Assembly (NCBI GenBank): GCA_015179025.1
Contig: WHUX01000141.1
Coordinates: 62,001 to 126,000 of the forward strand
Source of the DNA: Terfezia claveryi
Taxonomy: Eukaryota; Ascomycota; Pezizomycetes; Pezizales; Pezizaceae
Direction: 5' to 3'
DNA length: 64,000 bases
The translations under genes were made by a program, and so were the position numbers. Under the pieces are notes generated by a model. The model was not told the DNA's origin and ran no database searches. It worked only from the letters and a program-made list of their open reading frames with translations. This document shows positions 58,542-64,000 of the stretch, in pieces; position 1 is the first letter of the stretch; each line of letters starts with the position of its first letter.

Positions 58542-61500
58542 TGGGTTGACTCATGCTCATCAGTTCATATTACTAATAATATCAATGATCTTATCCAACT
58601 CGAACCATGGAGGCAACCTGTTAGGACTGGCACGGGGCCTACTCACTCGTCACATAAAGGAATTGCTACCACTCATGATCTGACCCTTCAATCTGTTCTC
58701 TATATTGCCGACTTCCCTAAGAAAATCATTAGCTTCTTTGCACTTGCTAGAGATGGCTGGTCCCTTCTCCTACATAAGGGAAAAGGTGAACTTAAAAAAA
58801 GGGAGATCTTAATTCAAGTCGAACAGCAAGGTAGTCTGTACAGGCTAAAGCAGGCTGAGGTAAATTTGACTGAAATAGAATGGCATGAAAGGTATGGTCA
58901 CCTCCCCTTTAGAGCATTTGCCCACATTCCTGAAGCTCCTCAAAATCTGTGCAATTCTTCGATACAATGTGAACAATGCATTAATGGAAAAATGACCAAA
59001 CCCACAACACACTCACATGGAATTCGATCAACACGAGTTGGAGAATTACTACACTCAGACCTATGCGGACCATTCCCTATAGCCAATGCCCAACAGCGGC
59101 AGTATATGCTCATAATGGTAGATGATTTTTCCCGATTTATCATAACAAGAGCTATTCGAAAAAAGGCCGAAGCAGCAGCTGCACTACAAGAGATGATTCC
59201 AGCTTTCGAAGTGTTAGCTAATTGCCGAATACAAGCTCTGCGAACTGACTGGGGAGGAGAATTCAACTCAAAAGAATTCCTCCAATGGCTTCGAGTGCGA
59301 GGGACTAACTTGAAGCCAACGGTACCTCACCACAGTGAAACGAATGTAGTGGCTGAAAGAGCCAACCGGACCATTATAACCATGATTAGGGCAAACCTCG
59401 GGAACTTACTGAAAGGCCTGTGGTCACTAGCTATGGACTATAGCGCATTCATCAAAAACCGTCTACCTGCAATAACCTTGCAAGGAAAAGCACCATTGGA
59501 AATTGTCTTCCCTACTAGAGATATCAAGCAGGAAAGGTTAAGGTTCCGACCATTTGGACAACCAGTCTATATCCACACATACCTCGATGGAAAACTGGAA
59601 AGCAGAGCTGCTAAAGCACGAATAGTCGGATTCACTCCATCTTATGGTATCTTCAAAGTTATGATCATTACCACTAGAAGAATTACTACTGCCAAAAACC
59701 CTATACCAGTTCAAGAAAGCATCTCACCAACACTTATACAAGCATCAGTCCAAGCATCTGGCAACCCAACCACTTTGGAGAACCCAATATCTCAACCACA
59801 AACGCCTGAGCAACAGACCTTGCCAGGAAGTTTCCCTGAAAGCACTCGAAAAACTGGTCCATCTAGTCTTCTACAAACACTCACAGCACCAAGACATACC
59901 TCACCAGAACTCCCTACAGCTCCAGAAATAGCAACTTCTCCATGGAGGAAGTATGCAGACAAATGGCCGGAAGCTCTCCGAGAAATGTGAGCTGAGCGAG
60001 AAGTGAGTGAGCAGTTGCTAGGAGAATGGCAGGCTCCACCTCCAGCACCAGACCCACCAATCACCCAGCAACCAAGAAGAAGTCAAAGATCAACAGCTAG
60101 GAAAGCAGCATTAAGGCTCACCGAAGACCCCGTATGGCTCGGTACACAGGCACCTAGCTCAAGTCCTGAAGAAACCCATCTAACTATGACCGAGGCACTC
60201 TCTACATCCCAGGCAACAAAATGGGAAGCAGCAAAGGCTCGGGAACTGGAACAGTTGGAGCGGTATGGAGTATATAAATGGGTGGATCAGGTCCAGAAGG
60301 AAAGCGGGTGGTAGATATCAAGTGGGTGTTGAAGGAAAAAGAGGAGAAAAGCAAAGATGATCCTAAAAGATTCAAGGCAAGACTCACAGCCAGAGGATTC
60401 ATACAACGACCAAGTATCGACTTCCATCAGACCTATGCCCCAGTTTGTCGAGAAGAAAGCTGGCGCATTCTCATTATCATTGCTCTAACTCGAGATCTCA
60501 TCATGCGCCAATACGATATCGAAGGTGCTTTCTTGAACGGACCAATCCAGGAAGAACTATATGTGCGGGATCCTCATGCTACAGGAACCCGAGCCTGGCG
60601 GCTCCACAAATCCTTATATGGTACCAAGCAAGCAGCCCACAACTGGAACAAAGTGCTGGATGATCTGCTAAAAGGACTGGGTTTCCAGCAATGCTCCGAT
60701 GATCCAGGCCTCTACTACGAATAAGCGATGGAAGTATTATCGTGGTTCATGTGGACGACCTCATGTGCGGATTCAGGACCCTCGAGATTGAAGAAATTTG
60801 GAGGAAGGAAATGAGCAAGCACCTAACCCTGGAAGAGCGTGGTCAACCAGGAAGGTTCCTAGGAATGGATGTCAGCTGGGGAAACAAGCAAGTTACTATC
60901 ACTGGGGCATCCGCCATAGAGAAAATTGCAGAAGATCTCCAAGTCACAAGGGGGGCCGTTAGCCCATTCACACCCGATCTGGAGGAACTCAATCATGTTC
61001 TTGGAGATATTAAGGCATTCCAAGCAATCACCGGCCGATTGCTCTTTATTACCCGCATGTGGAGACCAGACATCCGATATGCGGTGCAGCGACTCTGCGT
61101 TAAGACAAAGTGCGCGACCCAGCAAGACATGAGAAGAGCGACCAGGATTGCTGCCTACCTTCTGCACACTAAAAATGAAGGGATTAAGTTGACCCCCGCT
61201 GCGGCCGCCCCTATAGATATATTCTGTGATGCAGGAGAAGAAAAGTTGGAGGAGAAAGCAACATCAGGTATTCTGACAAAGCTTGGGAATTCTCCAATCT
61301 CATGGGCGTCTAGGAAGCAGGATGTCACAACCCTCTCATCAACAGAAGCCGAGTACATTGCGCTAAGCATGGGAGTGCAAGACGGGATGTGGCTGCGGAA
61401 GGTCATGGAATTTCTGGGAGAGGATCGCACCCCGAGGATATGGACCGATAATAAAGGCGCAGCAACCCTAACGGAGAACCCGATTTCCACCGAAGAACCA

Positions 61501-61689
61501 AGCACATCCGAAGGCATCACCACTTCATCCGAGAATGCGCAGAAGAGGGGAGCGTGACAGTGCACTGGTCCCGGGCGAGGAAATCCTGCAGATATGCTAA
61601 CAAAAGTAGTGACAGGACCGAGGTTGACCAAGTTGAAGGAACAAGCAGGAATGACAGATTCGGAGGGCGTTGTCCCATTAGGAGGGCGT
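58542..61689 (+). pseudogene. Copia2 pol: protease, integrase, RT, RNase H
   Basis: Protease remnant WVDSCSSVHITNN (the active site DSG has Cys for Gly). Integrase in the frame 58866-59990: HERYGH and CEQC finger, D in LLHSDLCGPF, D in RTDWGGEFNS, E in VVAERANRTI, all catalytic residues kept. RT: DPKRFKARLTARGF, QYDIEGAFLNG, LYGTKQAAHNWN, VVHVDD (Copia normally has YVDD). RNase H: DIFCDAGEEKLEEKATSG, STEAEYIALSMG, and the end block PADMLTKVVTGP. A TGA at 59988, frameshifts near 60290, 60722, 61490 and 61570 break the frame. A purine tract GGAGGGCG abuts the 3' LTR. Confidence 0.88.
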
Positions 61690-61983
61690 GTTGAAATGAG
61701 GGTAATAGGACAACGCAGGATAAGCTGACAGTAGGATAAGCTGACAGTAGGATAAGCTGACGGCAGGGTAAGCTGACGGCAGGATGGGTCGGTGAGAAAT
61801 GATGAGGGATATCTATATTTGGGATGTTAGCAATGGGTATTTAAGAGCGAAGGATTTCTCTACTTTTATGTTGAATTAAGCAAGCGGCTTCTCTCATAAT
61901 ATATACGAATATATCTCTCTCTCTTTCTCTCATATACTATATTATCCTCACGAATGAGTGAACGGCGTAGAACGATTTCTACA
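61689..61983 (+). repeat. Copia2 3' LTR
   Basis: 295 bp, same ends as the 5' LTR. The three differences are A/G in TTTTATATTG, C/T in CGAACGAG and A/G in GAACGACG. Confidence 0.9.
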
Positions 61984-61988
61984 TATAT

Positions 61989-62600
61989 ATATACATAGAA
62001 ATCATGCATTCGCGGCTTATCTATATACATGAAATTCGTGCATTCGCGGCTTACATATATTCATGAAATTCATGCATGCACGGCCTCTATATTGTGTATT
62101 TGCGGCCTCTATATATATATGTAAATCTGGCATTCGCGGCTTCTATATATACATGGAAATCATGCATTCGCGGCTTATACATATACATAGAAGTCATGCA
62201 TTCGCGGCTTATATATATACATGAAATTCGTGCATTCGCGGCTTACATATATTCATGGAATTCATGCACCCACGGCCTCTATATTGTGTATTCGCGGCCT
62301 CTATATATATATGTAAATCTGGCATTCGCGCCTCTATATATACATAGATTCGATATATACTAGCCGCGAATGCACGAACTCCATGTATATATATAAGCCG
62401 CGAATGCATGATTTCCATGTATATATATAAGCCGCGAATGCACGAATTCCATATATATATATAGCCCGCGAATGCATGATTTCCATGTATATATATAAGC
62501 CGCGAATGCACGAACTCCATGTATATATATAAGCCGCGAATGCACGAATTCCATGTATATATATAAGCCCGAATGCACGAATTTCATGTATATATGGGCG
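61989..62600. repeat. FB2 minisatellite array, inverted near 62355
   Basis: Units of about 36-45 bp: CATGCATTCGCGGCTTATAT with TATACATGAAATT on the left, and CCGCGAATGCACGAATTCCA with TGTATATATATAAG on the right. More units of the left orientation lie at 57086-57237, before Copia2. Confidence 0.8.
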
Positions 62601-62778
62601 GTAAAGCTAGGCTTCTAGCCTATTCCCCGTAACAAAAGGGCTTGGTGAGTACTCGCGAGTAGCCGGCGAGTCGGCTTGAGTTGGCTTCTCATGGATTGCC
62701 ATCGGCGCGAGTCGGTGTTGAGTAGGAAAAATAGTTGGCAAACTCGCCTCGACTCGGGCCGATGCGCACACTAATAAT

Positions 62779-64000
62779 ATAGAAGTTCCACTGGTTAATC
62801 TTCTAAGTGCCTTTGGCACTTCTATACTACTTTACCTATTACACTAATCTTATGCTACTGGTAATAACTTTAATAGGTAAAATAAACAATACACTATTAG
62901 TAATCTACTTTGTTGTATACATTACTAGCTTGAGATTATCTGATTAGATAAGATCCTTATCTTATCTAATCTAATCTTCCAGTCCCTCTAACAACACTTT
63001 ATATTTTTTTAACCTAAGAACTTGATTCTTACCTAACTAGGAGGGCCTGATTAACTTTATCTAATCAACAAAGTTTCTACTAACAAAGTAGAAACTAAAG
63101 CTAGTATAAGCTATAGCATTAAGCAGAGTAGCACCAAAGTTTGACAGTCAGCAGTAAGACTATCCTCCAAATAGCAACAAGTAAGACTATTTAAGAAATA
63201 GCAACTAGTAAAAGCCAACAAATAGTAGCAAAACAATATAAGAGGGCAACAAATTGTATTTAACTAGCAAATACAAAGAAAACAATAAAACTACCTAATT
63301 TAGAAACTTTGAGACCTAGAAACAGCCTCAGAAGTCCAATAAGAGTATGGATTATAGGAACAAGTCCTATCAACATCCAAACTTCAGAGAGTATCCCAGC
63401 TCCACTCTCTACCTAACCTAAAGAAAAATTGGGAATTCTCCCAGTAAGCAGAATAAGGAAAGTTTCTGTACTTCTCTCTCCAAAAAGAATACAAGTACCT
63501 AGCAGTCCAACCCCTATCCTTCTACTCAACTTTCTTCCCAGCATTTAAAGGAAACCCTGCTTCCACAACAATCTTATCAACAAAAGTTACCCTTTTCCCC
63601 TTCAATCTCCTCTCTCCCTTACTATAGTCAACTTTGGTATCAGAAGCAACAGATAGAGGATAAAAAGGAAGTTGATAAGAAGTAGATCCTTCCCCATTAG
63701 AATCCACCTTAAAGAAAGCAGGAATAGAAGAAACAGAGTTTAAGGAATCAGTGGTATAATATTTGATAGACATGGAGACTCCTAAACAGAAAAGTACTAG
63801 TGTAATAGAAGGAGGAGCTAGAGCTAGAAAAGGCAGGAGAAAGGCAATGATAAGTGAGGAGCTAGAAGTACTCAAGGCCAAGTTAGTTAATACTGTAAGG
63901 AAGTCATATTCCATTTCCCAATGAAATGTAACTCCCATTACATACCAACTTTTAACCTAGTGGAATAAGATATTATCAGGCCGCCAGTGTCAGCCGGCAG
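62779..64000. other. AT-rich end of window, nothing assigned
   Basis: Strongly AT-rich up to about 63500. An open frame of 138 codons on the minus strand (63522-63938) and a shorter one on plus (from 63771) have no recognised family. The region may continue into an element beyond the window. Confidence 0.4.

Larger units (their letters stand above)
57238..61983 (+). mobile_element. Copia2: young Copia retrotransposon
   Basis: LTRs of 295 bp differ at three sites only, all transitions. A TATAT TSD is at 57233-57237 and 61984-61988. The internal order is gag, protease, integrase, RT, RNase H. It sits inside the FB2 minisatellite. A few stops and several single-base frameshifts break the polyprotein despite the near-identical LTRs. 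Confidence 0.92.
56893..62775. mobile_element. Second palindromic element FB2, interrupted by Copia2
   Basis: The ends are inverted: left ATTAGCGTGCGCACC at 56893 and, inverted, ATTAGTGTGCGCATC at 62775. AAT flanks both (56890-56892, 62776-62778). GC-rich tracts of GAGTCGGC/ACTCGCC type follow each end, then AT-rich minisatellite units (CATGCATTCGCGGC with TATATATACATG) which turn to the reverse complement near 62345-62365. Without Copia2 (57238-61983) and one TATAT the element is about 1.13 kb and has no coding frame. Confidence 0.75.

Noticed and set aside
62076..62587. Periodic ORFs in FB2
   Set aside because: By-products of the 36-45 bp repeat, open on both strands.
63522..63938. 138-codon minus ORF at the window end
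   Set aside because: AT-rich surroundings and no recognised domain.

Overview
The window is nuclear DNA of a filamentous ascomycete (Pezizomycotina). The main marker is an intact gene for the Woronin-body protein Hex1 (29237-29809, minus), which only this group has. A fungal fruit-body lectin gene, a three-exon X325/BIM1-like secreted copper-protein gene with short GT-AG introns, an intron-containing tRNA-Leu and Tad-like LINEs fit. Gene density is very low and most of the sequence is transposon-derived, as in repeat-rich genomes such as truffles. I cannot name the species.

Layout. 0-9 kb: two LINE 3' ends, the lectin gene (3347-3772), a 24-bp minisatellite, a TIR element with TA target duplication, and a 5'-truncated LINE with its own target-site duplication (TSD). 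9.5-15.3 kb: two decayed kinase-type genes, a kinase-like gene of the fungal HET/NLR-associated type (plus) and a protein kinase gene with a nearby ankyrin remnant (minus), plus two small MITEs. 15.3-25.0 kb: a Copia element inserted 38 bp inside the coding sequence of that kinase gene. The Copia element carries a solo Gypsy LTR and a 5.3-kb palindromic fold-back element. 25-42 kb: mostly empty spacer with tRNA-Leu(AAG), hex1, the X325 gene and four short LINE insertions with visible TSDs.

42.7-56.4 kb is a three-level nest: a pogo/Fot1-like transposase remnant cut by a chromodomain Gypsy element (Gypsy1, plus), which is cut inside its reverse transcriptase by a second chromovirus (Gypsy2, minus). 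56.9-62.8 kb is a second palindromic element with terminal inverted repeats, cut by a young Copia element (Copia2, LTRs 3 differences in 295 bp). The last 1.2 kb is AT-rich with nothing assigned.

Only three protein genes look intact: the lectin, hex1 and the X325 protein. They form no pathway together. They are isolated genes between transposon blocks. The most unusual material is the pair of palindromic elements, the split kinase gene, and the defective Copia element whose two LTRs are nevertheless identical. All alignments were done by eye; no search or computation was run.
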